Positions 29,139 to 37,642 of a stretch of DNA of 64,000 bases are shown in pieces. Where the stretch lies: positions 1-64,000 of the forward strand of contig NZ_BAYB01000037.1 in the NCBI RefSeq assembly GCF_000685035.1, given 5' to 3'. The notes beneath the pieces are model-generated. The model did not search any database. It saw only the letters and a program-made list of their open reading frames with translations, and was not told the origin of the DNA. The first letter of the stretch is position 1. Each line of letters starts with the position of its first letter. The position numbers were made by a program, and so were the translations under genes. The DNA comes from Paraburkholderia ferrariae NBRC 106233 (lineage in GTDB: Bacteria > Pseudomonadota > Gammaproteobacteria > Burkholderiales > Burkholderiaceae).

Positions 29139-30338
29139 ATGTCCCTCTTTTCCGCTGTCGAACTCGCCCCTCGCGACCCTATCCTGGGTCTGAACGAAGC
29201 CTATAACGCCGATGCGCGCACCGCGAAGGTGAACCTCGGCGTGGGCGTGTATACCAACGAGGAAGGCAAGATCCCGCTGCTGCGCGCGGTGCGCGAGGCG
29301 GAAAAGGCCCGCGTCGAAGCCGGCCTGCCGCGCGGCTATCTGCCGATCGAAGGCATCGCCGCCTACGACGCCGCCGTGCAAAAGCTGCTGCTCGGCGACG
29401 ATTCGCCGCTGATCGCGGCGGGCCGCGTGGTGACCGCGCAGGCTCTCGGCGGCACGGGCGCGCTGAAGATCGGCGCCGATTTCCTCAAGCGCCTGAACCC
29501 GAACGCGAAGGTCGCGATCAGCGACCCGAGCTGGGAAAACCACCGCGCCCTCTTCGAGAGCGCCGGTTTTGAAGTGGTGGCCTATCCGTACTACGACGCG
29601 CAAACCAACGGCGTGAACTTCGAAGGCATGCTGGCCGCGCTGAACGGCTACGCGGCAGGCACGGTGGTCGTGCTGCACGCGTGCTGCCACAACCCGACCG
29701 GCGTGGACCTGACCGTCGATCAGTGGAAGCAGGTGGTGGAAGTCGTGAAGGCGCGCAACCTCGTGCCGTTCCTCGACATCGCCTACCAGGGCTTCGGCGA
29801 CGGCATCGAGGCCGACGGCGCGGCCGTGCGCCTCTTCGCCGCTTCGGATCTGAACGTGTTCGTTTCGTCGTCGTTCTCGAAGTCGTTCTCGCTGTACGGC
29901 GAGCGCGTGGGCGCGCTGTCGATCATCACGAACAGCAAGGAAGAATCGGCACGCGTGCTCTCGCAGCTCAAGCGCGTGATCCGCACGAACTACTCGAACC
30001 CGCCCACGCACGGCGGCTCGGTGGTCGCCGCGGTGCTCGGTTCGCCGGAACTGCGCGCGATGTGGGAATCCGAACTGGGCGAGATGCGCGAGCGCATCCG
30101 CGCCATGCGCACGGGCCTCGTCGAGCGCCTGACGGCCGCGGGCGTGGACCGCGACTTCAACTTCATCAACGTGCAGCGCGGCATGTTCTCGTACTCGGGC
30201 CTCACGGCGGCGCAAGTGGATCGCCTGCGCGAAGAGTTCGGCATCTATGCCGTGAGCACGGGCCGCATCTGCGTGGCGGCGCTCAACACGCGCAACCTCG
30301 AGGTGGTCGCACAAGCTATCGCGCAAGTGCTGAAGTAA
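29139..30338 (+). CDS. Aromatic/aspartate aminotransferase (class Ia)
   Basis: PLP enzyme of 399 residues, AspC/TyrB type, exchanging amino groups between aspartate or aromatic amino acids and 2-oxoglutarate. The N-terminal L-G-V-G-V-Y is followed by the N-P-T-G-V-D motif, and the PLP-binding lysine is at about residue 248 in S-S-S-F-S-K-S-F-S-L-Y-G-E-R-V-G. The arginine that binds the substrate carboxylate is in the C-terminal domain. The frame stays open for nearly 2.6 kb upstream, but the ATG at 29139 gives the family N-terminus M-S-L-F-S-A-V. AspC and TyrB cannot be separated safely from sequence alone. Confidence 0.93.
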   Translation: MSLFSAVELAPRDPILGLNEAYNADARTAKVNLGVGVYTNEEGKIPLLRAVREAEKARVEAGLPRGYLPIEGIAAYDAAVQKLLLGDDSPLIAAGRVVTAQALGGTGALKIGADFLKRLNPNAKVAISDPSWENHRALFESAGFEVVAYPYYDAQTNGVNFEGMLAALNGYAAGTVVVLHACCHNPTGVDLTVDQWKQVVEVVKARNLVPFLDIAYQGFGDGIEADGAAVRLFAASDLNVFVSSSFSKSFSLYGERVGALSIITNSKEESARVLSQLKRVIRTNYSNPPTHGGSVVAAVLGSPELRAMWESELGEMRERIRAMRTGLVERLTAAGVDRDFNFINVQRGMFSYSGLTAAQVDRLREEFGIYAVSTGRICVAALNTRNLEVVAQAIAQVLK

Positions 30339-30410
30339 GCCGCGTCTCGCGCATGCTGCCGCGTTGCGGCAGTACGCGAAATCCGCGAAGTCCGCTTCGG
30401 GCGGACGAAA

Positions 30411-30453
30411 GCAAACGGCGTCCGTTCTTCCGAACGGACGCCGTTTGTGTTTT
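30411..30453. terminator. Bidirectional terminator
   Basis: AAACGGCGTCCGTTC / GAACGGACGCCGTTT 15-bp perfect stem with TTCC loop and GTGTTTT after it, between the converging aminotransferase and patatin genes. Confidence 0.85.
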
Positions 30454-30483
30454 GGCGCAGGGCTTTGTCGACTCGCACGCGGT

Positions 30484-31764
30484 TCACACGCTGTCGTCTC
30501 CCGGGCTGCGATGCGCCCCGTGTGCGTCGCGATGGATGTCGTGCGTGACGAAGCCCGCATCGTTATCGGGCTTGTCAAGCCAGCCCGGCTGCGAGAGCGT
30601 GGCGCGAATGTCCTGCAGGCCGCTCGCCCAGTGCTCGCGCATGGTGGAGACGCCGAACTGGAAGTCCTTGAAGTGCCCTTCGTACTCCTTCTGACGGTAA
30701 ATCAGATGGATCACGTTGTACTTCCTGGAGCACGACAATTCGTTCGCCAGTTCGACCCACATATCCTGCTGATGCTCGGGCGCCACGCGATCCAGCACCT
30801 GGCGCAACACGTGACGAAAACGCTGCGAACGCTGCAGCATGTCGGTCACGAGACGCGTGCGGCTCGAATACTGAATGTCCTTCACGCGGCCCTGCACGTC
30901 GGTGATGTTGTCGGGCACGGGCCCGCGCGCGCTCCACAGATCGACCTGGAATGCGAGCGTGTCGCGGCGCGGCGTGGTCTGGATCACTTCGTAGAGCGGC
31001 GTGTTCGACATCAGCCCGCCGTCCCAGTAATACTCGCCGTCGATCTCCACCGCTGCGAAGCCCGGCGGCAGCGCGCCGGAAGCGATGAAATGCTCGGGCC
31101 GCAGCTTGCAGGTGGTGTTGTCGAAATAGACGAAGTTGCCGGTGCCGACGTTTACGGCGCCCACGGAAACGCGAATTTCCTTCGAATTGATGCGATCGAA
31201 ATCGCACAGGCGCTCGAGCGTTTCCTTGAGCGGCCGCGTGTCGTAGTAGCTGGCCTTTTCGGGATGCCCCGACGCATTCGGCAACGGCGGCGGAAAGCGC
31301 GGCACGAAGAAGCCCTTCTGCCCTTCCACCACCGCACCGGCCGCCTGCATGGCGGTGAACGTCTTGCGGATCGCATCGCCCGAGTTGAAGAGCGCATGCT
31401 CGACGAAGGCGGGCAACGGCACGCTGTAAGCGGGCTTGCAGATGGTTTCCCAGAACTCGCGCAGCCTCGCGACCCGATGCTCGGGCGGATTGCCCGCAAT
31501 GATCGCCGTATTGAGCGCGCCGATGGAAATCCCGGCGATCCAGTTGGGCGCAATGCCGGCCTCGGCCATGCCCTCGTAGACGCCGGCCTGATAGGCACCG
31601 AGCGCGCCGCCGCCCTGCAGCGTCAGCGCGACGGTTTCCCACTGGGCAGATTCGCCGCCGCAATACCCGGGACGCGGCCGCGGCCGCGGCGCGGCGCCGG
31701 TATGCACAGCGCTCTCTTCACCGACCGCACTGGACTGCACCTGCCCCTTCTTGCGTTGCGCCAT
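30484..31764 (-). CDS. Patatin-like phospholipase family protein
   Basis: A 426-residue lipolytic acyl hydrolase. The oxyanion loop G-G-G-A-L-G-A-Y-Q-A-G is at about residue 50, the nucleophile elbow G-I-S-I-G-A-L-N at about 80, and the catalytic aspartate is in the D-G-G motif (Y-W-D-G-G-L) near residue 245, so the Ser-Asp dyad is complete. The C-terminal part is longer than the patatin core and contains a domain seen in proteobacterial homologues (DUF3734-like). It lies 15 bases after the hydroxybutyrate dehydrogenase gene on the same strand, suggesting one operon tied to lipid or PHB turnover. Confidence 0.88.
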   Translation of the reverse strand: MAQRKKGQVQSSAVGEESAVHTGAAPRPRPRPGYCGGESAQWETVALTLQGGGALGAYQAGVYEGMAEAGIAPNWIAGISIGALNTAIIAGNPPEHRVARLREFWETICKPAYSVPLPAFVEHALFNSGDAIRKTFTAMQAAGAVVEGQKGFFVPRFPPPLPNASGHPEKASYYDTRPLKETLERLCDFDRINSKEIRVSVGAVNVGTGNFVYFDNTTCKLRPEHFIASGALPPGFAAVEIDGEYYWDGGLMSNTPLYEVIQTTPRRDTLAFQVDLWSARGPVPDNITDVQGRVKDIQYSSRTRLVTDMLQRSQRFRHVLRQVLDRVAPEHQQDMWVELANELSCSRKYNVIHLIYRQKEYEGHFKDFQFGVSTMREHWASGLQDIRATLSQPGWLDKPDNDAGFVTHDIHRDAHGAHRSPGDDSV

Positions 31765-31779
31765 GGCCGCACCTCCCGC

Positions 31780-32586
31780 TTATTGCATGAACCAGCCGTG
31801 GCTGACGATGAACGACTGGCCCGTGAACGCGGCCGTCGGAAACGCGGAGAGGAACAGCACCGTCTGCGCGACGTCTTCCACGGTCGTGAAAATACCATCC
31901 ACCGTGCCGCCCAGCATGACGCGCTTGACCACTTCCTCTTCGGAAATGCCAAGCTCCCTGGCCTGCTCGGGAATCTGCTTGTCGACGAGCGGCGTGCGCA
32001 CGAAGCCCGGGCAAACCACGTGCGAGCGCACGTTGTGCTTTGCGCCTTCTTTCGCGAGCACGCGTGCGAGACCGAGCAGGCCGTGCTTGGCCGTGACGTA
32101 GGCCGACTTGAGCGGCGACGCCTCGTGCGAGTGGACCGAACCCATGTAGATCACGACGCCGCCGCGATCGTCCTTGTACATGTGCTTGAGCGCTGCCTTG
32201 GTGGTGAGGAACGCGCCGTCCACGTGAATGGCCTGCATTTTCTTCCAATCGGAAAACGCGTAGTTTTCAATCGGATTCACGATCTGGATGCCGGCATTCG
32301 AAACGAGGATGTCCACCGAACCCAGTTCGGCTGCCACGCGGTCGATGCCCTGGTTCACGGCGTCTTCGTTCGTGACGTCCATGGCCACGCCGATGGCCTT
32401 GCCGCCTGCCGCCTTGATCTCCTCGGCAACCGCGTCTGCGCCGCTCTGGTTCAGGTCGGCGATGGCGACCGCGGCCCCCGCCTGGGCGAAGGTGAGCGCG
32501 ATCTGCTTGCCGATACCGCTGGCCGCGCCGGTGACGACGGCGACCTTACCGTCCAGTTTGGTGTTGAGAGAGAGAGACGACGACAT
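31780..32586 (-). CDS. 3-Hydroxybutyrate dehydrogenase
   Basis: NAD-dependent short-chain dehydrogenase of 268 residues that oxidises 3-hydroxybutyrate to acetoacetate in polyhydroxybutyrate use. The Rossmann motif T-G-A-A-S-G-I-G is at about residues 17-24, N-A-G at about 97, the catalytic tyrosine and lysine are in S-A-Y-V-T-A-K-H-G, and the C-terminus [10 protein letters not shown] is typical of bacterial BdhA. The ATG at 32586 is chosen because the upstream in-frame segment is not conserved. The patatin gene follows within 15 bases. Confidence 0.9.
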   Translation of the reverse strand: MSSSLSLNTKLDGKVAVVTGAASGIGKQIALTFAQAGAAVAIADLNQSGADAVAEEIKAAGGKAIGVAMDVTNEDAVNQGIDRVAAELGSVDILVSNAGIQIVNPIENYAFSDWKKMQAIHVDGAFLTTKAALKHMYKDDRGGVVIYMGSVHSHEASPLKSAYVTAKHGLLGLARVLAKEGAKHNVRSHVVCPGFVRTPLVDKQIPEQARELGISEEEVVKRVMLGGTVDGIFTTVEDVAQTVLFLSAFPTAAFTGQSFIVSHGWFMQ

Positions 32587-32791
32587 CGAGCACCTCCAGG
32601 TAGTGAACGAGATGAAACCTCGACTCGCGCATGCCGGCAACCCGGCCAGACGACCTATGCCGTCCGGCAGAATGCTGCACCGCGGCCAACCGCGCTATTG
32701 TGCATGAAGCCGGCGGCACCGCGCATTGAGTGCGGCACGCGTTCCGCGCGCTGGCGGTAATATCGGGCTTCTTCCCCTTCTGGAGGCGTTC

Positions 32792-33763
32792 ATGAACTAT
32801 CGGCGACTCGGCCGCTCCGGCCTGCAGGTCAGCGAACTGTCCATTGGCTCGTGGGTCACGTACGGCAATCAGGTCGACCGCAACCTCGCGCGCGAATCGC
32901 TCGCTGCGGCGCGCGATGCCGGCGTCAATTTTTTCGATAACGCGGAAGCCTACGCGGGTGGCAAGTCGGAAGAGATCATGGGTGCGGCGCTCAAGGAGCT
33001 CGGCTGGTCGCGCGTGAGCTACGTGGTTTCGACCAAATTCTTCTGGGGCTTGAGCGAAGCGCCGAACCAGTATCACACCCTCAACCGCAAGTATCTGCTG
33101 AATGCCATCGACGGTTCGCTCAAGCGCCTGCAACTCGATTACGTCGATCTTGCGTTTTGCCACCGGCCCGACCCGAATACGCCCATCGAGGAAACCGTGT
33201 GGGCGATGAGCGACATGGTTACGCGCGGCAAGGCGCTCTATTGGGGCACCTCGGAATGGAGCGCCGACGAGATCCGCGCGGCGTGGGAGATCGCCGAGCG
33301 CCACCACCTGCACAAGCCGGTCATGGAACAGCCGCAGTACAACCTGTTCCACCGGCGCCGCGTGGAGGACGAATACCGGCGGCTTTATGAAGACATCGGC
33401 CTCGGGCTCACGACGTGGAGCCCGCTCGCCTCGGGCCTGCTGACGGGCAAGTACCGCAGCGGCGTACCCGCCGACAGCCGCGCGCAGTTGCAGGGCTACG
33501 ACTGGCTGCGCAAGTCGCTCACCAACGCGGAGAAGAACGCCATCGTTGCGAAGCTCGCCGATCTGGCCGCGCAACTGGGCTGCACGGTCGGGCAACTGGC
33601 CATCGCGTGGATCCTGAAGAATCCGCAGGTGAGCACCGTGATTACGGGCGCTTCGCGTGTCGAGCAGATCGGTGAAAACATGCAGGCGCGCGAGGTCGCC
33701 GAAAAGATCACGCCGGAAATCAAGACGCAGATCGAAGCGATCGTCGGCGACGCCTACGACTGA
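32792..33763 (+). CDS. Aldo/keto reductase of the potassium-channel beta-subunit type
   Basis: A 323-residue NADPH-dependent oxidoreductase of the AKR family (Kv-beta/YajO-like branch). Active-site residues: D in N-F-F-D-N-A-E-A-Y (the Y three residues after E is the catalytic Tyr), K in S-T-K-F-F-W, and H in F-C-H-R-P-D-P. TGGAGG precedes the ATG. It stands alone on the plus strand, and physiological substrate is unknown. Confidence 0.9.
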   Translation: MNYRRLGRSGLQVSELSIGSWVTYGNQVDRNLARESLAAARDAGVNFFDNAEAYAGGKSEEIMGAALKELGWSRVSYVVSTKFFWGLSEAPNQYHTLNRKYLLNAIDGSLKRLQLDYVDLAFCHRPDPNTPIEETVWAMSDMVTRGKALYWGTSEWSADEIRAAWEIAERHHLHKPVMEQPQYNLFHRRRVEDEYRRLYEDIGLGLTTWSPLASGLLTGKYRSGVPADSRAQLQGYDWLRKSLTNAEKNAIVAKLADLAAQLGCTVGQLAIAWILKNPQVSTVITGASRVEQIGENMQAREVAEKITPEIKTQIEAIVGDAYD

Positions 33764-33935
33764 CGTCCACCAGAACGTTACGGGCCGCGGCCGCGCGCGC
33801 ACCTCGCGTACCCTCGCGTACAATACGCGGCCTCGCCGTCGCGCCCAGCCCTACCGGGCGGCGCGACGTGTCCCGCGAAAAGCGCATGGCACGCTTCATC
33901 GCCCGTTTTTGTCCGATCTTCCGTTCCCGCCCATC

Positions 33936-34781
33936 ATGCTGAGCTACCGCCACGCCTTCCACGCAGGCAACCATGCCGACGTCCTGAAACATGCCGTTGT
34001 CGTGCAGCTACTGCGCTATCTGGGCAAGAAAGACAAGGCGTACTGGTATATCGACACCCACGCGGGCGCCGGCGCCTATGCGCTGCGCGAAGGCTACGCC
34101 ACGAAAACGGCCGAGTTCGAAACGGGCATCGGCAAGCTCTGGGGCCGCACCGACCTGCCCGCGCCCCTCGCCGAATACGTGGACGAAGTAGCGGCCCTCA
34201 ACCCGGACGGCGAACTTCAGTTCTATCCCGGCTCGCCCTATCTGGCCTGGCGGCTCATGCGCGAACAGGACCGCATGCGCCTCTTCGAACTGCACAGCAC
34301 CGAAATCGACGTGCTGCGCCACCGGTTCCGCGACGCGGGCCGCCGCGTGATGCTCTACGACGGCGACGGCTTCGAAGGCATCAAGGCGCTCCTGCCCCCG
34401 CCGCCGCGCCGTGCGCTGGTGCTGATCGACCCCTCGTTCGAAGACAAGCGCGACTACGCCCGCACGCTCGCCTGCGCCGGGGAAAGCCTCAAGCGCTTCG
34501 CCACCGGCACCTATGCAATCTGGTATCCGCAGGTCACGCGTCCGGAATCGCAGCGGTTTCCGGAGCAGCTCAAGCGCCTGCAGGAGAAGAGCTGGCTGCA
34601 CGTCACGCTCACGGTCAGCCAGCCGCCTTCGGATGGTTTCGGCCTCTACGGCAGCGGCATGTTCATTCTGAATCCGCCCTACACGCTCGAAGCCGCCATG
34701 AAAGAATCGCTGCCCTGGCTCGTGAAGACGCTGGGGCAGGATCAGGCGGCGCAATTCAAGATCGAATCGCGCGGCGATTGA
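33936..34781 (+). CDS. rlmJ: 23S rRNA (adenine2030-N6)-methyltransferase
   Basis: SAM-dependent methyltransferase of 281 residues that modifies A2030 in 23S rRNA. It starts with M-L-S-Y-R-H-A-F-H-A-G-N-H-A-D-V-L-K-H, the RlmJ signature, has D-T-H-A-G-A-G in the SAM site (about residue 42) and the catalytic D-P-S-F-E motif (D-P-P-[FY] position) at about residue 168. The family often shows this D-P-S-[FY]-E variant. Start at 33936 gives full colinearity. Confidence 0.93.
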   Translation: MLSYRHAFHAGNHADVLKHAVVVQLLRYLGKKDKAYWYIDTHAGAGAYALREGYATKTAEFETGIGKLWGRTDLPAPLAEYVDEVAALNPDGELQFYPGSPYLAWRLMREQDRMRLFELHSTEIDVLRHRFRDAGRRVMLYDGDGFEGIKALLPPPPRRALVLIDPSFEDKRDYARTLACAGESLKRFATGTYAIWYPQVTRPESQRFPEQLKRLQEKSWLHVTLTVSQPPSDGFGLYGSGMFILNPPYTLEAAMKESLPWLVKTLGQDQAAQFKIESRGD

Positions 34782-34818
34782 TTCTGGTTTGACTCCGGCT
34801 TGATCTAACCGCCACGCC

Positions 34819-35169
34819 CTACTGGGCAGGGGCCGTCTGCGGCGCCGGTCTCGGCCGCGGCGGATTGGGGCGCGAGCCGCCCCCGCCCGGCACCTCGATA
34901 TACGGCGCGACGATGTAGGGCGGCGAGGGATCGGTCGCCAGCCCCGCGGGCGCGGCCGGTTGCTTCGCTGCGACCATCGGCTCGTGCGATAGCGGCGCGT
35001 TTTGCAGCACGAGCCCCTTCTGGCCGTCGCTGATTCCCTTTTGCGTATCGAGTATCAAAGGCGGCCCGTCCGCGCATGCGCAGGCAGGCGCCAGCGCGAG
35101 CACGCACGCCGTTGCGGCGGCAGACAGCCAGGCGGTCAAAGGCTTGTGGAAGATACGGTCTGACACCAT
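34819..35169 (-). CDS. Secreted proline-rich protein of unknown function
   Basis: A 116-residue protein with a clear signal peptide (about residues 1-38, A-A-A-T-A-C-V-L-A-L-A-P-A-C-A-C-A-D) and a cysteine pair at the cleavage region, so a lipoprotein is possible. The mature part begins with P-P-L-I-L-D-T-Q-K-G-I-S-D-G and ends in a low-complexity tail rich in proline and arginine (R-P-N-P-P-R-P-R-P-A-P). The frame is open upstream of 35169, but only this ATG gives a signal peptide. No family is recognised; similar small exported proteins are common in Burkholderia. Confidence 0.65.
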   Translation of the reverse strand: MVSDRIFHKPLTAWLSAAATACVLALAPACACADGPPLILDTQKGISDGQKGLVLQNAPLSHEPMVAAKQPAAPAGLATDPSPPYIVAPYIEVPGGGGSRPNPPRPRPAPQTAPAQ

Positions 35170-35336
35170 GAGCGGTCCCCGGAAGCGTGGCTTGTCCTGT
35201 ACGGCGATATCGGCCAATCTCAAAAAGGACTTTACCTTACCGCAATGGCAAGGTTCAGACTGATGTGCAGTGGCGGTTCGAGCGGGTGAGGGAGCGTCCC
35301 GGAGCGCGTCGCGAAAGTGCGACGCCAGAAATGACA

Positions 35337-35357
35337 AAGCCCCGCAATGCGGGGCTT
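35337..35357 (-). terminator. Terminator after the DUF3563 gene
   Basis: AAGCCCCGC-AAT-GCGGGGCTT hairpin, followed on the minus strand by TTGTCATTT. Confidence 0.75.
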
Positions 35358-35382
35358 CAGACTGCCGGGCTATGAGCCTGAC

Positions 35383-35529
35383 TTACTGCGAGTAGCCGTT
35401 CGTTTCGAGCGAGCGGATGCGCTGTTCGAGCTGGACAATGTCCGACGACTGCGCAAGGTAGGCTTCGCGGCGGGTGCGCTCTGAGACTTCAAACCAGTTG
35501 CTCATTGCTTCGAGGATATACGCAAACAT
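35383..35529 (-). CDS. DUF3563 family small protein
   Basis: A 48-residue protein missed by length cut-offs. It starts M-F-A-Y-I-L-E-A-M-S-N-W-F-E, continues R-T-R-R-E-A-Y-L-A-Q-S-S-D and ends Q-L-E-Q-R-I-R-S-L-E, which is the DUF3563 pattern common in Burkholderiaceae, often in multiple copies. An amphipathic helical C-terminus is expected. TTGGAGAAC precedes the ATG with suitable spacing, and a terminator follows. Function unknown. Confidence 0.85.
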   Translation of the reverse strand: MFAYILEAMSNWFEVSERTRREAYLAQSSDIVQLEQRIRSLETNGYSQ

Positions 35530-35827
35530 GATGTTGTTCTCCAAGGATCGATGTATCCCCGGTGGATTTGCATCAGGGATTACCCTATTAAGGGATAACC
35601 CGAATTATAACGATCTTTCGGAACTTTGCCAGTGAATTGCACGAATGCCGTGCATTCCAATCTGGAATGCACCAGATCACGCCATTGGCAAATGCATGAT
35701 TTATCGGCACATTTTTCGGCGCGTTAGCCGGCGATCCGGGCAGAGTCTCAAAATGCACCAATTTTGCGCACTCCTTGAAACAAGTTGCGACAATTTGCCT
35801 GCCGCGGTTGCACCTGCGCCCATGGCG
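35530..35827. other. AT-richer intergenic region
   Basis: About 300 bases, noticeably AT-richer than its surroundings. It should hold the DUF3563 promoter (GGATAACCCGAATTATAACG near 35590-35615). No gene was found. Confidence 0.4.
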
Positions 35828-36256
35828 TCAGGTGTGGTGGCAGGCCTGCGCATCATGCGCGAGGGGTTGCGGATCGGCGAGTTGTTCGAGGATCGGGCAA
35901 TCCGGCCGGTCGTCGCCGTGGCAGTGGGCCGCCAGATGCGCGAGCGTGTCGCGCATCTGGGTGAGTTCGGCGATGCGGTGGTTCAGTTCGGTCACGTGCG
36001 CGAGCGCAATGGACTTGACTTCCGCGCTCGCGCGCGAGCGGTCGTGCCACAGCGCGAGCAGCCGGCGGATATCGTCCACGAGAAAGCCCAGCCGCCGCGC
36101 CTGGCGAATGAAGCGCAGGGCATGCACCTCCTCCGCGCCGTACACGCGGTAGCCCGACTCCGTGCGGCCCTTGGGCGCGAGCAGTCCGACGCTTTCGTAG
36201 TAGCGGATCATTTTTGCCGTGACGCCCGACTCGCGCGCCGCTTCGCCAATGTTCAT
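35828..36256 (-). CDS. cueR: CueR-type copper-responsive MerR regulator
   Basis: A 142-residue MerR-family activator. The N-terminal helix-turn-helix reads M-N-I-G-E-A-A-R-E-S-G-V-T-A-K-M-I-R-Y-Y-E-S-V-G-L, the C-terminal coiled coil follows, and the metal loop is H-C-H-G-D-D-R-P-D-C (C-x7-C), as in Cu(I) sensors of the CueR type. It is divergent from copZ with a MerR-type operator in between. The ATG at 36256 is chosen because the upstream in-frame residues are not conserved. Confidence 0.9.
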   Translation of the reverse strand: MNIGEAARESGVTAKMIRYYESVGLLAPKGRTESGYRVYGAEEVHALRFIRQARRLGFLVDDIRRLLALWHDRSRASAEVKSIALAHVTELNHRIAELTQMRDTLAHLAAHCHGDDRPDCPILEQLADPQPLAHDAQACHHT

Positions 36257-36293
36257 GGGTGCCTCCCCGCTTCGATCGATGCGCCGATCGTAC

Positions 36294-36314
36294 ACCTTGC
36301 CATGGTGGGAAGGT
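36294..36314. promoter_or_regulatory. MerR/CueR-type operator
   Basis: ACCTTGCC / GGGAAGGT arms with ATGGT between, 7 of 8 bases symmetric. This is the classic copper-operator shape in the cueR-copZ intergenic region. Confidence 0.75.
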
Positions 36315-36443
36315 CCAGCGGACATCGTCGGGACCGTCGCGGGCCGTCGAAAGCCGTCGTCTTGCCGGCTGGCATAATCCCGCGACGCCCTCATATCCAT
36401 ATCGCCCCTCGTTAAGCAGGCCTCTTTAGAAAAGGAAGACACC

Positions 36444-36677
36444 ATGATCCAGTTCAATGTCGAAGGGATGAGTTGCCAGCATTGCGTGGGCGCCGTTACC
36501 CGCGCGATCCGCGAACACGATGCCGAAGCGAAGGTCGAGGTCGATCTGCCCTCGGGCCGCGTGACGGTCGAATCGAAGCAGAGCGCCGACGTGCTGAAAA
36601 CCGCGATCGACGAGGCCGGCTACACGGTCGTCGCCGTCAGCGGCAGCGGCACCGTCGCCGGTCCGGCGAACGCGTGA
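36444..36677 (+). CDS. copZ: CopZ-like copper chaperone (HMA domain)
   Basis: A 77-residue cytoplasmic chaperone with one heavy-metal-associated domain. The metal motif is G-M-S-C-Q-H-C-V (C10 and C13). The stop overlaps a GTG that could start the next gene (GTGA). It has its own promoter region with a CueR operator, so it should be induced by copper or silver. No P-type ATPase gene is adjacent, which is unusual for a chaperone of this kind. Confidence 0.9.
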   Translation: MIQFNVEGMSCQHCVGAVTRAIREHDAEAKVEVDLPSGRVTVESKQSADVLKTAIDEAGYTVVAVSGSGTVAGPANA

Positions 36678-36688
36678 CGCGCCCCGCC

Positions 36689-37609
36689 ATGTTCAAGGTC
36701 GCCGTGATCGGCGCATCGGGCTTGCTCGGGCGCGCCATCGTTCGGGAACTGGTGTCGGAGACAGACTGGCAGGTCGTGCAGACCGGCTTGCGCCACGTGG
36801 GGCCGCAGCAGGTTGCGCTCGACGTGCGTGACGAAGCGGCCGTCGATGCCTTCGTCGCACGCGAGGCACCCGATGCAATCGTCCTCGCCGCCGCGGAACG
36901 CCGCCCGGACGTGTGCGAAAACGATCCGGCCGCGGCCCGCGCGCTCAATGTGGATGCCGTGCGCAGCATTGCGCGGGCGGCGCGCCCGCGCGGTGCGTGG
37001 GTGCTGTCGATCTCGACCGACTACGTGTTCGACGGCACGCAGCCGCCCTACCGCGACGGCGACACCCCGAATCCGCTCAACGCCTATGGCCGCAGCAAGC
37101 TCGAAGGCGAGCGGGCGCTGCTCGAAGCGAGCAGTCATGCCCTCGTGCTGCGCCTGCCGCTGCTCTACGGTCCGGTCGTGGACTGGCAGGAATCGGCCGT
37201 GACGAGCCTCGTGCCGGCCGTGCTCGCATCGTCCCAGCCGGATGCGCCGGCCGCCGCGATGGATGCCTGGGCCACGCGCTACCCCACGTTCACGCCCGAT
37301 GTCGCATTCGCGATCCGCGAGTTACTGATGCGCTGCGCGGACGGCCATGCAGTCTGCGGCATCGCCCAGTGGTCGGGCGACGAGCCGATGACGAAGTATC
37401 AGATCGCGCAGCGCCTCGCCCGGGCGCTGGGCGTGAATGCGCGTCTTCTGGCGCAGACCCGGCCTGCCGATGCGACACCGCGTCCGCGCGACTGCCACCT
37501 CGATTCGAGCCGTCTCGAAGGGCTCGGCATCGGCCGCCGCACGCCGTTCGATGCGGCGATTGGCGCGGTGCTCGGCGGCTTCGAGGCACGCAGCGGCACG
37601 GCGGCATAG
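36689..37609 (+). CDS. RmlD-like NAD(P)-dependent sugar reductase
   Basis: A 306-residue SDR-fold protein of the RmlD/MAT2B-like group. G-A-S-G-L-L-G-R is at about residues 8-15, the catalytic Y-x3-K is in Y-G-R-S-K-L-E-G-E, and S-T-D-Y-V-F-D-G-T is typical of dTDP-4-dehydrorhamnose reductase. No rhamnose genes are nearby, so another substrate or a regulatory role like MAT2B is possible. A GTG at 36674 overlapping the copZ stop is an alternative start. It follows copZ closely and may be copper-coexpressed. Confidence 0.82.
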   Translation: MFKVAVIGASGLLGRAIVRELVSETDWQVVQTGLRHVGPQQVALDVRDEAAVDAFVAREAPDAIVLAAAERRPDVCENDPAAARALNVDAVRSIARAARPRGAWVLSISTDYVFDGTQPPYRDGDTPNPLNAYGRSKLEGERALLEASSHALVLRLPLLYGPVVDWQESAVTSLVPAVLASSQPDAPAAAMDAWATRYPTFTPDVAFAIRELLMRCADGHAVCGIAQWSGDEPMTKYQIAQRLARALGVNARLLAQTRPADATPRPRDCHLDSSRLEGLGIGRRTPFDAAIGAVLGGFEARSGTAA

Positions 37610-37642
37610 AGGCCACGAAGCAGCGGTGCCCGAGTCGCCCGC

